This document shows positions 41,550 through 49,567 of a stretch of DNA of 50,269 nucleotides, piece after piece (the first letter of the stretch is position 1; each line of letters begins with the position of its first letter). Source of the DNA: an uncultured Eubacteriales bacterium (lineage in GTDB: Bacteria > Bacillota > Clostridia > Oscillospirales > CAG-272); the NCBI GenBank assembly GCA_934433485.1, contig CAKRZR010000015.1:1-50269 (forward strand). Direction: 5' to 3'. The position numbers were made by a program, and so were the translations under genes. The notes below the pieces were generated by a model. It ran no database searches and was not told the origin of the DNA. It was given only the letters and a program-made list of their open reading frames with translations.

Positions 41550-42056
41550 TCAGCCGATAGCGCTGTCCAGGGTGACGGTGGCGGTCACAGAATAGCTGGA
41601 AAATTGCAGGATCATTTTGTATTCGCCTGCTTCGATGGGATCCTCCGGTACGAGCTTGACGACGACACCCGTGTAGTAGTCGTCCTCGCCTATCATCGCA
41701 TCGCTGGCGGTCATATCGATGGTGCCTTCCAGCAGGTACGCAGCACCGCCGCCGGACAGACTTGCCTCGCACGGATCATCCGCTTCAAAGATTACGTACG
41801 GATCGTCAAAACGCACCGTGACAGAGCAGTTCGAGGCGTCAAAGGCGCATTCCGTGGCGTTCAGCTCGTCATGCTTTGTGAATTTCGGCTCCGTTTCCGC
41901 TTCTGTCTCCGTTTCCGTTTCGGTTTCAGCGACCGTCTCCGTTTCAGGTGTGGTCGTATCCGCTGTGGTATCGGTGGTTTCTGTCACTGCACCACCACAG
42001 GACGCCAAGGAAAGCGTGAGGATGGCTGCGCAGAGGAATAAGGTGTGCTTCTTCAT
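41550..42056 (-). CDS. Small lipoprotein with Thr/Glu repeat linker
   Basis: A 168-aa secreted lipoprotein. The signal peptide ends in the lipobox LASC with Cys20. Residues 25-56 are a low-complexity Thr/Glu/Asp tract made of ETET-type repeats from repeated GAAACG/GAGACG-like hexamers. The remaining ~110 residues form a compact beta-type domain (SVTVRFDDPYVIFEAD and GEYKMILQFSSY) without a family I recognise; it may be a small Ig-like or ligand-binding module. It stands alone, with an ATTATA-type -10 (42090-42095 on the minus strand) but no good -35. Confidence 0.8.
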   Translation of the reverse strand: MKKHTLFLCAAILTLSLASCGGAVTETTDTTADTTTPETETVAETETETETEAETEPKFTKHDELNATECAFDASNCSVTVRFDDPYVIFEADDPCEASLSGGGAAYLLEGTIDMTASDAMIGEDDYYTGVVVKLVPEDPIEAGEYKMILQFSSYSVTATVTLDSAIG

Positions 42057-42188
42057 TGGATTTCATCTCCCTATATCTTATACGGAAGTATTATAGCATA
42101 CACACGGCGCAAAGTATAGCGGATTTTTTGAATTTTCCGCATCCGCCATACAATTCGGAAAAAAACACGGAAAAATCGGGGAAAGCTC

Positions 42189-42216
42189 TTGTATTTTTAG
42201 AAAAAAACTGTATAAT
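42189..42216 (+). promoter_or_regulatory. Sigma-A promoter of the second Gfo/Idh/MocA gene
   Basis: TTGTAT, 16-nt spacer, TATAAT. Confidence 0.8.
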
Positions 42217-42290
42217 AAGTAGAGACATACGCAACCGTGCTGTTCTCCATCAGAACAGCAGCGGAATACAATAGAGCTGAGGGTAAGAAT

Positions 42291-43364
42291 ATGGAACATA
42301 AGATTCGATATGCCGTATGCGGCCTGGGTGTTGGCAAGGGACACTGTGACGCGGCGATTGCTTCGAAAAAGGCGGATCTCGTGGCGGTATGCGACCTGAT
42401 TCCCGAAAAAATGGAAAAAATAGCGGAAAAGGTGCCAAATCTGAAAATGTACACGGACTTTTCCGATCTGATCGCGGATCCCGATATCGATATCATCTCA
42501 ATCTGCCTGCCGTCCTCTCTTCACGCGGAATACGCCGTGCGCGCGATGGAAGCAGGGAAGCATGTTCTTGTGGAAAAACCGATCGACATCACCGTAGACG
42601 CAGCGCAGAAGATTGAGGAAGCACGTCTGCGTACTGGGAAGAAAGCGGGCGTGATCCACCAGAACCGGTTCAATCTCGACATGTTCCCGATCAAAGCGGC
42701 AGTTGAAAGCGGACACATCGGCAAGGTATTCCTTGGCACATTCGCGGTCAAGTGGTACCGTACGCAGGAATATTACGAGGGATGGCATGGCACATGGGAG
42801 ATCGATGGCGGCGGTTCGCTCATGAACCAGGCGGTACATACGGTGGATCTCATGCAGTGGCTCATGGGAGATGTGGCAAGCGTAACCTCGCATATCGGAA
42901 TCTACAACCACCAAATCGACACAGAGGATATGACCGCATCCCTTATCACGTTCAAAAGCGGTGCGGCGGCAACCTTTGTCAGCACGACCTGCGCATATCC
43001 CGGCATCTCCACAGACATCCAGATCTACGGTACGAACGGCTCCATCGAGGCGGATCAGGATAAGCTGAAAACGTGGAAGATGAAGGAATTTGACGAGGAC
43101 TTTGCCGAAAAGATGGGGATTGACGCTTTCGACACAGAGGAAGAGGAAGCGTTCATGCTGGAAAAATACGGAAACGGAAACCCACCGATCGTAAACGCGC
43201 ATCCGGAGATTCTGGTCGGTCACCGGTATATGGTCGAGGATATGATCTGCGCTGTCCTGGAGGATCGCGACCCTGCCATCCTGCCCACAGAGGCAATGAA
43301 GAGCGTCCGTATTGTCAACGCCGTATATGCGTCCGCGAAAACGGGAAAGACCATTGTGTTTTAA
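42291..43364 (+). CDS. Gfo/Idh/MocA-family oxidoreductase (second copy)
   Basis: A 357-aa NAD(P)-dependent dehydrogenase. YAVCGLGVGKGHCDA is the Rossmann loop, GKHVLVEKPIDI holds the EKP motif, and GGGSLMNQAVHTVDLMQWL is the substrate-domain block with the conserved His. It is not a recent duplicate of the enzyme at 2070-3104: the sequences differ throughout. ATG follows GAGGG. It is monocistronic between its own promoter and a strong terminator. Confidence 0.9.
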   Translation: MEHKIRYAVCGLGVGKGHCDAAIASKKADLVAVCDLIPEKMEKIAEKVPNLKMYTDFSDLIADPDIDIISICLPSSLHAEYAVRAMEAGKHVLVEKPIDITVDAAQKIEEARLRTGKKAGVIHQNRFNLDMFPIKAAVESGHIGKVFLGTFAVKWYRTQEYYEGWHGTWEIDGGGSLMNQAVHTVDLMQWLMGDVASVTSHIGIYNHQIDTEDMTASLITFKSGAAATFVSTTCAYPGISTDIQIYGTNGSIEADQDKLKTWKMKEFDEDFAEKMGIDAFDTEEEEAFMLEKYGNGNPPIVNAHPEILVGHRYMVEDMICAVLEDRDPAILPTEAMKSVRIVNAVYASAKTGKTIVF

Positions 43365-43379
43365 GGTTCTCTGACATCG

Positions 43380-43420
43380 AACGGGAAAAGGTTCATATAT
43401 GTGAATCTTTTCCCGTTGTT
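43380..43420 (+). terminator. Rho-independent terminator
   Basis: AACGGGAAAAG...CTTTTCCCGTT, extended by TTCA/TGAA, then TGTTTATT. Confidence 0.85.
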
Positions 43421-43422
43421 TA

Positions 43423-43451
43423 TTGACTTTCCGGCGATTCTGTGATATACT
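43423..43451 (+). promoter_or_regulatory. Sigma-A promoter of the marR-hypothetical operon
   Basis: TTGACT, 17-nt spacer, TATACT, beginning three nucleotides after the preceding terminator. Confidence 0.85.
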
Positions 43452-43529
43452 ATAACATAAACAGAACGAAAAATCGGTGCGCGTTCCGTTTTATGGAAAA
43501 TGTGCCGATGGAAAATGGGAGTGCAGCCG

Positions 43530-44051
43530 GTGAACCCGCAGAACAATATGGAAATGTCCGAAACAATGCCCGAAGCATCCGATATCGTGGTGGCGAAAAA
43601 GTTTTTAGATTTTATGGTGGATTATTACGCCCTGACACGCCGCCACACAATTGAAACAAATGAATACCGCACGAACTCTCATGGATTCTCCATGCTGTAC
43701 GTGCTGAGCAATTATCAAAATCAACCCATTACCATGTCGCATTTCGCGGATGAAATGGGCATTACGAAGCAGCAGCTCTCCAAGCTCGTAAACGACTTGG
43801 AGGAAAAGGAATACGTTGCGCGTGCACATAACAAGGAAAACCGCAGACAGGTATACATATCCATCACGGACAAGGGATTGGAGCATCTCGAAGTCATGAT
43901 CGGGGAATTGCTGCATGAGGTCATGCGCGCACTTTCCGGCTTTACAAAAGCAGAGAAGAAGAAAATCGAAAAGAGCGCCGTTACAATGTCGGAGCTGTTC
44001 CAGAAGGATGCCAGACTATATCAGGAGAAGCGGGACGAGAAAAATGGCTGA
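43530..44051 (+). CDS. MarR-family transcriptional regulator (second)
   Basis: About 173 aa. The winged helix includes MSHFADEMGITKQQLSKLVN and the wing ENRRQVYISITDKG. Start uncertain: GTG 43530 has GGGAG eight nucleotides upstream; in-frame ATGs at 43500, 43515 and 43578 are alternatives. It overlaps the following gene by eight nucleotides, so the two are translationally coupled. No palindromic operator as clear as that at 22840 was found near its promoter. Ligand unknown. Confidence 0.87.
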   Translation: MNPQNNMEMSETMPEASDIVVAKKFLDFMVDYYALTRRHTIETNEYRTNSHGFSMLYVLSNYQNQPITMSHFADEMGITKQQLSKLVNDLEEKEYVARAHNKENRRQVYISITDKGLEHLEVMIGELLHEVMRALSGFTKAEKKKIEKSAVTMSELFQKDARLYQEKRDEKNG

Positions 44052-44526
44052 ACGCTGTGATCTCACACGCATTTGGCAGTCGCAGACTGTACCGCGTCCG
44101 GTCGGTGCAATGGCGGAGATGGATGAAGCACTGCTGGCGGAAACAATGCGCCGAACCCTGCGGAATATGCCGATGCAGGATACGCGCAGGCGTGCCCTGT
44201 ATATGACGTGGTGTCTATGGCGTACAGAACCGCATACCGCCTGTGCCGTCCTGTTGGACAGGGAATATCGCCACGTCACAACGATTGCGATACGCAAGCG
44301 AAACCTTTGGACGCGCGACATTTTGACCGTTTGTGAAGGCGAAGAGAAGGCGCGCTATCTGTTTGTGGGACATACGCATACAGAGCACGCGCTGGTGCCG
44401 TCGCTGGAGGATTTGCGCACAGATGAGATTCTGCGTCGTACCTTGCCGGAAACCGCGCCGACTGCTTTCCTTGAGAGCTATATTACCGACCGGGGCTTTG
44501 ACTACATTGTGGTGCGCGCCGGGTGA
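44044..44526 (+). CDS. Uncharacterised protein coupled to MarR
   Basis: A 160-aa soluble protein that I do not recognise. It is Arg-rich with several Trp (YMTWCLWRTEP, RKRNLWTRD) and contains RYLFVGHTHTEHALVPSL, with three clustered His residues that could bind metal, but this is only an impression. The start lies inside the end of the MarR gene, so its level should follow that of the regulator. A terminator follows. Confidence 0.72.
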   Translation: MAERCDLTRIWQSQTVPRPVGAMAEMDEALLAETMRRTLRNMPMQDTRRRALYMTWCLWRTEPHTACAVLLDREYRHVTTIAIRKRNLWTRDILTVCEGEEKARYLFVGHTHTEHALVPSLEDLRTDEILRRTLPETAPTAFLESYITDRGFDYIVVRAG

Positions 44527-44536
44527 AATCCAATAC

Positions 44537-44581
44537 AAAAACTGCCATATGCCTGTGGGGACAGACAATGGCAGTTTTTTT
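44537..44581. terminator. Bidirectional terminator between convergent genes
   Basis: AAAAACTGCCAT and ATGGCAGTTTTTTT form the stem with A and T tracts on either side. Confidence 0.88.
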
Positions 44582-44598
44582 GTTAGAAAAGATTTGAT

Positions 44599-45291
44599 TC
44601 AGAGCACCACAGTCTCATTGTCGTATGCGACCTCAATGCCTTCCCTGGCAAGCACCGGCGCCTCTGTATCGTGGATCGGATGAAGCGTGCGGGCAAGGTG
44701 CGAGATCATAAACCGCGGGCAGTTTTTCGCGAATGCCGCCTTCAATTCCCGAACCATCGGCAGGTTGTTGTGCTCAAAGATCCGGTATTCGCCCGGAATA
44801 TCACCGATGGTGCCGTCGAAGATCATGAGGTCAAAGTGCTGACCGAGCAGCGCGTGCGCCGTCTCATAATAGAGGAACGAGCCGTCGCAGCCGTAGAAGA
44901 ACCGCTTGCCATCCGCTTTGCTCTCGATCACCAGATGTACCGCGTCTTTTACCGTGCCGTGGTGCGCCGGATACGCATCGATTTTGTGGTGTGCAGTCTC
45001 GACATGGCTCCACGCGGGCGTTTCGATATATTTTTCTCTGCCGAGCCAATTTACAGTCGCGTCACAGTAGTGGTCGCTGTGTCGGTGCGTGTTGACGATG
45101 GCGTCCAGCCCCGGATTGGTGAACAGTGTCGGGCAGGCAAAGGTACGTACGAACTCCGGCAGACACGGCCCTGGATCAACCAGCAGACAGTCGTCTACGA
45201 GAATGCTCGACAGTCTGCGAAAATTGTGGTCCGCGGTTGCGAGAGCCGGATCCCAATCCGCGGCGCCGGTGCCTAAAAAGTGAATTTTCAT
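44599..45291 (-). CDS. MBL-fold metal-dependent hydrolase
   Basis: A 230-aa metallo-beta-lactamase-fold protein. IHFLGTGAADWDP opens the fold; VNTHRHSDHYCD is the HxHxDH dinuclear metal motif; FDGTIGD provides a metal-bridging Asp and MISHLARTLHP the last His. The pattern resembles phosphonate (PhnP-like) or lipoate-hydrolase type members of the family, but the substrate is not predictable. ATG 45291 follows AAAGGCG; the longer open frame up to 45420 crosses the promoter. Monocistronic. Confidence 0.87.
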   Translation of the reverse strand: MKIHFLGTGAADWDPALATADHNFRRLSSILVDDCLLVDPGPCLPEFVRTFACPTLFTNPGLDAIVNTHRHSDHYCDATVNWLGREKYIETPAWSHVETAHHKIDAYPAHHGTVKDAVHLVIESKADGKRFFYGCDGSFLYYETAHALLGQHFDLMIFDGTIGDIPGEYRIFEHNNLPMVRELKAAFAKNCPRFMISHLARTLHPIHDTEAPVLAREGIEVAYDNETVVL

Positions 45292-45327
45292 AGTGTTTCG
45301 CCTTTCTTCTATGGCAGAATTTTCTAT

Positions 45328-45356
45328 AGTATAGCACAAACCGGCGGCAAAAGCAA
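45328..45356 (-). promoter_or_regulatory. Sigma-A promoter of the MBL-fold gene
   Basis: On the minus strand TTGCTT, 17-nt spacer, TATACT. Confidence 0.82.
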
Positions 45357-45366
45357 CAGATAACAC

Positions 45367-45411
45367 AAAAAGCACACAAAATCCATCACATGTGGACTTT
45401 GTGTGCTTTTT
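45367..45411 (-). terminator. Terminator of the hydS-spoIIE-like operon
   Basis: AAAAAGCACACAAA and TTTGTGTGCTTTTT form a 14-bp stem 14 nt after the phosphatase stop codon. Confidence 0.88.
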
Positions 45412-45424
45412 GGTCGGCAATCTT

Positions 45425-46597
45425 TTAGAAATAGCTGACCTTAATCCGCTTGCCCATTTTGCGCAGGCATTCGGACAACTCCTCCACGAGGTTCATTTTG
45501 ATGTTGAAGTTGATCGGCAGGTCGGGATTCTGGTGCGCCGGGTTGACCGCTCTTCCAACGAAGAAATTGATATCCGTCGCTTCCTCAAAGAGGATCCGGC
45601 AGATGAGACTTGCGCCGTCGCGGTGGGTGCTCCAGTATTCGTACTTCTCATTCTTGTCGAGCGCGTCCTTAGCGTATTCGATCACGCGGTTCACGGTGAT
45701 GACGCCCTCCGTCACAAGATCGACGCCTTCCAGCTCAGCGGTCGGCGGAATGTCGCTTTCCTCGAAGTTGAGGCTGACATTCAGCGGCTTGCGCAGGTAT
45801 TTCGCCGCGATGGACGACGTGGTGCCGCCGCAGATGATGTGCTTGCCCTCCTTGGAGAAGAAGAGCGACATCATGCGGTCGCAGTCGTCCCGATTGCGCG
45901 GCGGCCCAAACAGAAGGTTGACCGGTTCGCGCCGGCGGATCCGTACCACACAGGCAGTCGCGTCGTCACCGGGCTTGTGGTCGTACAGCCGATCGCACTC
46001 GTCGATGAGCATGGTTGCGAGCGTTTTCGCGTTGTATCCGACATGGGCGAACGTCGTCATGTAATCGGCGATATCCTCCCGTTTCCAGCCAAAATTGTAG
46101 GAGATCCCCATGCCCGCGTGCGAACAGCCGTCGCTCATGGCGATCAAGATGTCGTTTTCCTGCAATTTGATGGTGGAATGGTAGATGCTCTTGCCATCGA
46201 TGTGCAATTCATTGCGTGGGTATTCATAGTTTTCGCAGTTCCGGATCATGATGATTTGCGGATTGTCGTACTGCATAAGCTCCACGGTGGAATTGTCGAT
46301 GAGGTGGATGATCGTGAACGTCGAATATGCCACGCCGCGCACCGAGCAGATCGGCAGGGTAGCCGCAATGGTCGATACGCATTCCTCCAGGGACAGTCCC
46401 TCCGCCATCATGGTCGAGATGATTTTCGAGGTCAGTGTGGAAAGAATGCTCGCCTTCACGCCGCTGCCCAGTCCGTCCGCGAGTACAATGACCGTAGAGC
46501 GCTCGTTTTGCTCAACGATGTCCACATGGTCGCCGCAGAGCTGTTCACCTTCGTGGTTGATGCTTTTCCAGCCGATGTCTGCACACAAATTATTCAT
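45425..46597 (-). CDS. SpoIIE-type PP2C protein phosphatase
   Basis: A 390-aa protein. The first ~220 residues are a PPM/SpoIIE phosphatase: VLADGLGSGVKAS, AMSDGCSHAG and GDDATACVVRI carry the metal-binding Asp residues. The following ~170 residues are a helical/beta extension unknown to me, starting after the Arg-rich RIRRREPVNLLFGPPRN. There is no membrane segment, so it is not sporulation SpoIIE itself. Its start overlaps the HydS-like gene by eight nucleotides, with AAGGAG upstream. The pairing suggests it is the output of a redox or hydrogen sensor; its phosphoprotein target is unknown. Confidence 0.9.
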   Translation of the reverse strand: MNNLCADIGWKSINHEGEQLCGDHVDIVEQNERSTVIVLADGLGSGVKASILSTLTSKIISTMMAEGLSLEECVSTIAATLPICSVRGVAYSTFTIIHLIDNSTVELMQYDNPQIIMIRNCENYEYPRNELHIDGKSIYHSTIKLQENDILIAMSDGCSHAGMGISYNFGWKREDIADYMTTFAHVGYNAKTLATMLIDECDRLYDHKPGDDATACVVRIRRREPVNLLFGPPRNRDDCDRMMSLFFSKEGKHIICGGTTSSIAAKYLRKPLNVSLNFEESDIPPTAELEGVDLVTEGVITVNRVIEYAKDALDKNEKYEYWSTHRDGASLICRILFEEATDINFFVGRAVNPAHQNPDLPINFNIKMNLVEELSECLRKMGKRIKVSYF

Positions 46598-48263
46598 CGC
46601 TGATCGACTCCTTCAGTTTGGTCAGAGCAATCTTCGTTTCCGCGGCGGTCTCACCGAGCAGGGAAGCGATCTCCTGGACGATGCGCATTTGCTTGTCTAC
46701 CACGCGGTCCGCGATCTCGACGGTCTGCCGACTGATGTCTTCCTTTTTCTCGCGCTGCGTTTCTTCCTCGGTCACATCACGGAGAATGCACACGAGAAGC
46801 CGGTATTCTCGGTCATATACGATGGTTTCGTCCACGTATTTCTCATATTCCGCAAGATATGTCCGCTTGTTGTGCATGCTCTGCCCGTTGTTCAGCACAT
46901 CGATGAAATCGCCCGGTTCCATGATGCGCACAACCTGATCGCCCAAAATGTCGGCAGGAGAGCGAAGGTTGAGAATCTTTTGCGCCGCCTTGTTGATCTG
47001 CTGTACCTCCAGCTTTTCGTTCAGCACAATCAGACCGTTCGGCGTGTTGCGGAAGATGGTGTCGGAGAAGTTTTCCGCTTTGTCCTTGAGGTACGGCAGA
47101 CACATGGAGATCTCTGCCTTGCCCTGACATACCGCAATCGCCTTTTCCCGACAGGTATCATAACCGCAGGAACCGCAGTTCAGCTCCTGGGACGGCTTCA
47201 TTTTGCCCATCTGCCGCAGCACGTCTCGGATTTCCTCCTCGCTCGGCATATTGACGCCACGGTCAATTTTCGGGAATGTCTTGCGCAGCGTGAGCATATC
47301 GGGCTGCTCCACTTCAAAATCTTCTTTTCCGGCGTAGCGGGAGACTGCCATGAAGTCCTGTACCGGCGCGCGGTTGAATTTTTCCATGACCGGTCCACCA
47401 ACGCAGCTGCCAACGCACGCGGACATTTCGATAAAGCAGTGGTGGGTTTTGCCGCTGACGATGTCCTCCAGCGCATCCTTACAGTTTTCCGTGCCGTCGA
47501 TGGCAAGATAGGTAAAGCTCGGATTGTCCAGCGTCATCGTTTTGAGAATACCGCCGGTAGTCGGGAACAATCTGGCGCGGCTGTGCTCGTCGTGATCCAA
47601 TGCGGGAGTGAGCTCGATTTTCTCCGCTTTCAGCCAAGCGGTCAGCTCGTCAAAGGTCAGCACGGCGTCTACAAGCCCCGGAATCCGCTGCGCCTCGTCC
47701 TTTTTGGAGACGCATGGACCAATAAAGACCGTTTTGGCTTCGGGATGGCGTTTTTTGATGTCCTTGCAGTGCGCCTGCATGGGGGAAAGTACATCGGCAA
47801 GGCAAGGGAGGGCGGTAGGATAGTATTTCTGGATGAGCAGGTTGATGGAGTGGCAGCAGGAAGTGATAATCACATCGCGGTTTTCATCGCGCACCATTCG
47901 CTCATACTCCGTCTTGACAATGGACGCACCGACAGCGGTTTCCTCCACATCGGCGAATCCGAGTTTTTGGAGCGCTTCCCGCATGGTGCCGATCCCGATA
48001 CCTTTGTAATTGGCGATAAAGGAGGGGGCGATGCTGACATATACAGGGTCGCCGGATTGCAGGAGCACCTTGGCTTTTTCGGTTTCATCCACGATCTGTT
48101 TGGCGTCCTGGGGACATACGACGAAGCATTGACCGCAGAGGATGCAGTCCGTGCCAATAATATACGCCTGGTTGCCGGAGAAGCGGATTGACTTGACCGG
48201 ACAGTGCCGGATACATTTGTAGCAGTTTTTACAGTTGGATTTTTTAAGCGTCAGACAATCCAT
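46590..48263 (-). CDS. HydS-like sensory [FeFe]-hydrogenase with PAS domain
   Basis: A 557-aa protein. Two [4Fe-4S] ferredoxin motifs (Cys 11,14,17,21 and 40,43,46,50) precede a hydrogenase H-cluster domain with all expected Cys: TSCC (134-137), GPC (182-184) and CVGSC (283-287). The surrounding residues differ from catalytic enzymes: TSCCHSIN for TSCCPxW, and SCVGGP for the GGCxxGGG ending. A further Cys cluster (CGSCGYDTC, 363-371), a PAS domain (~405-500) and a coiled coil (~510-557) follow. This layout matches group C sensory hydrogenases. AAAGGA precedes ATG. Output is probably the coupled phosphatase (inference). Confidence 0.9.
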   Translation of the reverse strand: MDCLTLKKSNCKNCYKCIRHCPVKSIRFSGNQAYIIGTDCILCGQCFVVCPQDAKQIVDETEKAKVLLQSGDPVYVSIAPSFIANYKGIGIGTMREALQKLGFADVEETAVGASIVKTEYERMVRDENRDVIITSCCHSINLLIQKYYPTALPCLADVLSPMQAHCKDIKKRHPEAKTVFIGPCVSKKDEAQRIPGLVDAVLTFDELTAWLKAEKIELTPALDHDEHSRARLFPTTGGILKTMTLDNPSFTYLAIDGTENCKDALEDIVSGKTHHCFIEMSACVGSCVGGPVMEKFNRAPVQDFMAVSRYAGKEDFEVEQPDMLTLRKTFPKIDRGVNMPSEEEIRDVLRQMGKMKPSQELNCGSCGYDTCREKAIAVCQGKAEISMCLPYLKDKAENFSDTIFRNTPNGLIVLNEKLEVQQINKAAQKILNLRSPADILGDQVVRIMEPGDFIDVLNNGQSMHNKRTYLAEYEKYVDETIVYDREYRLLVCILRDVTEEETQREKKEDISRQTVEIADRVVDKQMRIVQEIASLLGETAAETKIALTKLKESISDE

Positions 48264-48300
48264 GTTCTGTTTCCTTTCTCAAAAAAATAGTGTACGGAAC

Positions 48301-48549
48301 TTACGCGTTTGTAAGCGGTTTCAGAATCTGTTCATCAAAAAATGTACGTGTGGTTTCCGGAGACACGGAATGAAACTGACCGTCCACGGTAACGCAAACG
48401 CCCTTCTGGCATTGTTCCATGCAGAAAGAACCGGCAAGCGTAACCTGATCTGTGAGACCATTCTCAGCAATGAGCTTTTGGAGCTGTTCCACAACCTGCC
48501 GGGAACCCTTGAGGTGGCAGGAGGAGCCGATACAAATTGTGATTTTCAT
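48301..48549 (-). CDS. Thioredoxin-like [2Fe-2S] ferredoxin domain protein
   Basis: An 82-aa protein resembling the NuoE/HydC-type thioredoxin-like ferredoxin. ICIGSSCHLKGS opens the fold with Cys6 and Cys11, and GSFCMEQCQKGV supplies the second Cys pair. It may pass electrons to the HydS-like protein encoded 37 nt downstream. The start has no own ribosome binding site: it overlaps (ATGA) the stop of an 11-codon frame with a strong site, so translation should depend on coupling. Confidence 0.85.
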   Translation of the reverse strand: MKITICIGSSCHLKGSRQVVEQLQKLIAENGLTDQVTLAGSFCMEQCQKGVCVTVDGQFHSVSPETTRTFFDEQILKPLTNA

Positions 48550-48581
48550 AAAATAAACCATGCAAAGGGGAAGATGCGCAT
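48546..48581 (-). CDS. 11-codon upstream reading frame coupled to the ferredoxin gene
   Basis: MRIFPFAWFIL follows a strong AAAGGAGG seven nucleotides upstream. Its TGA overlaps the ferredoxin ATG. It is hydrophobic and aromatic (three Phe, one Trp). It may only deliver ribosomes to a start lacking its own site, or be a regulatory leader peptide. Confidence 0.6.
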   Translation of the reverse strand: MRIFPFAWFIL

Positions 48582-48629
48582 GGTCGCCTCCTTTCCGGAT
48601 AGAAAATAGAAAAATGAGATGGACAAACA

Positions 48630-48675
48630 GAGCCTCTGGATTTGTGTAAAACTCACAAAACAACAGCAGAGACTC
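48630..48675. promoter_or_regulatory. Nested inverted repeat upstream of the redox operon; candidate Rex site
   Basis: Outer arms GAGCCTCTG (48630-48638) and CAGAGACTC (48667-48675) match at 8 of 9 positions (the odd pair is G-U in RNA). Inside, TTTGTG (48641-48646) and CACAAA (48654-48659) are a second inverted pair. The inner part recalls a Rex operator (TTGTGA-type half-sites), but its overall spacing is 17 rather than 18 bp. It could equally be an mRNA hairpin. No convincing -35/-10 pair was found here. Between 48676 and 48897 I see no gene or other element. Confidence 0.4.
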
Positions 48676-48897
48676 TGCAAAACTGATATTGAAAAATGCT
48701 GATTACCGTCTGATTTCAAGAAAAAACGATTCACAAGCCTTTCCTTGGAAAAAGCGGGAGAGATCCATCAGGATGCGCTGCATAAATCCATATTCAGGAT
48801 ACTTTGAAAGAATCGGATTCTTGCGAGAAAAGGCTGAAAAATAAGGGCTTTGTCGCAAAATTACCTGAAATCAGAGGGTTCTTTGATCAGCGTTTCC

Positions 48898-49515
48898 TTA
48901 AATTTTTTTGCGTAAATACGCGAGAGATAGCGCCATATTCTCATACCGTACGGGAAAATCATCCGGTACCGAAAGCGTACAGGGCGCGAAGCACCAGATG
49001 CCGCGGACACCGTGCGCGATGAGGGTGTCGCAGGCATTCTGGGCGGCGCTTGCGGGAACGGTGAGAATCCCGATCACCGGTGGGTGCGTCCTGCAATACC
49101 AATCGAGATCGTCCATGGGATATATCGGTTTGCCGGATTGGCTCTCGCATGGTTCCGCTACCGCTATGTCGAATGCCGCATCGATGTCCAGACCATAGTC
49201 ACGGAATCCGCCGTAATCCAGCAGAGCACGTCCCAGCTTACCGGCACCCACCAGAATCACGCCGCCGGAATCGGAATCCGCTGCGAGATACGCGGCAATG
49301 TCATCGATTAGCTCCGCCGTGTTGTAGCCGATTTTCGGACGTCCGGCACCGCTGACGGCGTTGAGATCCTTGCGTACCTGCACTTCGCCCAGTCCCAGCG
49401 CACGGGAAAGTGCCGCAGCCGATGTGTTCTCGGCATGATCGCGGATACTTTGCAGATAACGCAGATAGAGGGGCAATCTGCCCATCGTAGCACGTGACAC
49501 CGGAGGTTGATTCAT
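48898..49515 (-). CDS. rex: Redox-sensing transcriptional repressor Rex
   Basis: A 205-aa regulator that binds DNA when NADH is low and releases it when NADH is high. The N-terminal winged helix includes ALSRALGLGEVQVRKDL and SGAGRPKIGY; the NADH domain has VILVGAGKLGRALLDY. The C-terminal swap helix is present (YENMALSLAYLRKKI). ATG follows AAAGGA. In clostridia Rex controls fermentation and hydrogenase genes, which fits the adjacent HydS cluster. The short gap (52 nt) to the flavoprotein gene upstream lacks a clear promoter, so the two may be co-transcribed. Confidence 0.95.
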   Translation of the reverse strand: MNQPPVSRATMGRLPLYLRYLQSIRDHAENTSAAALSRALGLGEVQVRKDLNAVSGAGRPKIGYNTAELIDDIAAYLAADSDSGGVILVGAGKLGRALLDYGGFRDYGLDIDAAFDIAVAEPCESQSGKPIYPMDDLDWYCRTHPPVIGILTVPASAAQNACDTLIAHGVRGIWCFAPCTLSVPDDFPVRYENMALSLAYLRKKI

Positions 49516-49567
49516 GGCGAGTATCCTTTCAGAATATGTATGAGAATCGTGCTACGCCGTTCCCGTT

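Noticed and set aside
41870..41960. CRISPR-like or satellite repeat in the lipoprotein gene
   Set aside because: The repeats are in-frame hexamers encoding Glu/Thr in a linker after the lipobox; this is a low-complexity coding tract.
46248..48191. Plus-strand frame of 647 codons opposite the HydS-like gene
   Set aside because: Antisense to a gene with unmistakable iron-sulfur motifs; no signals for expression.
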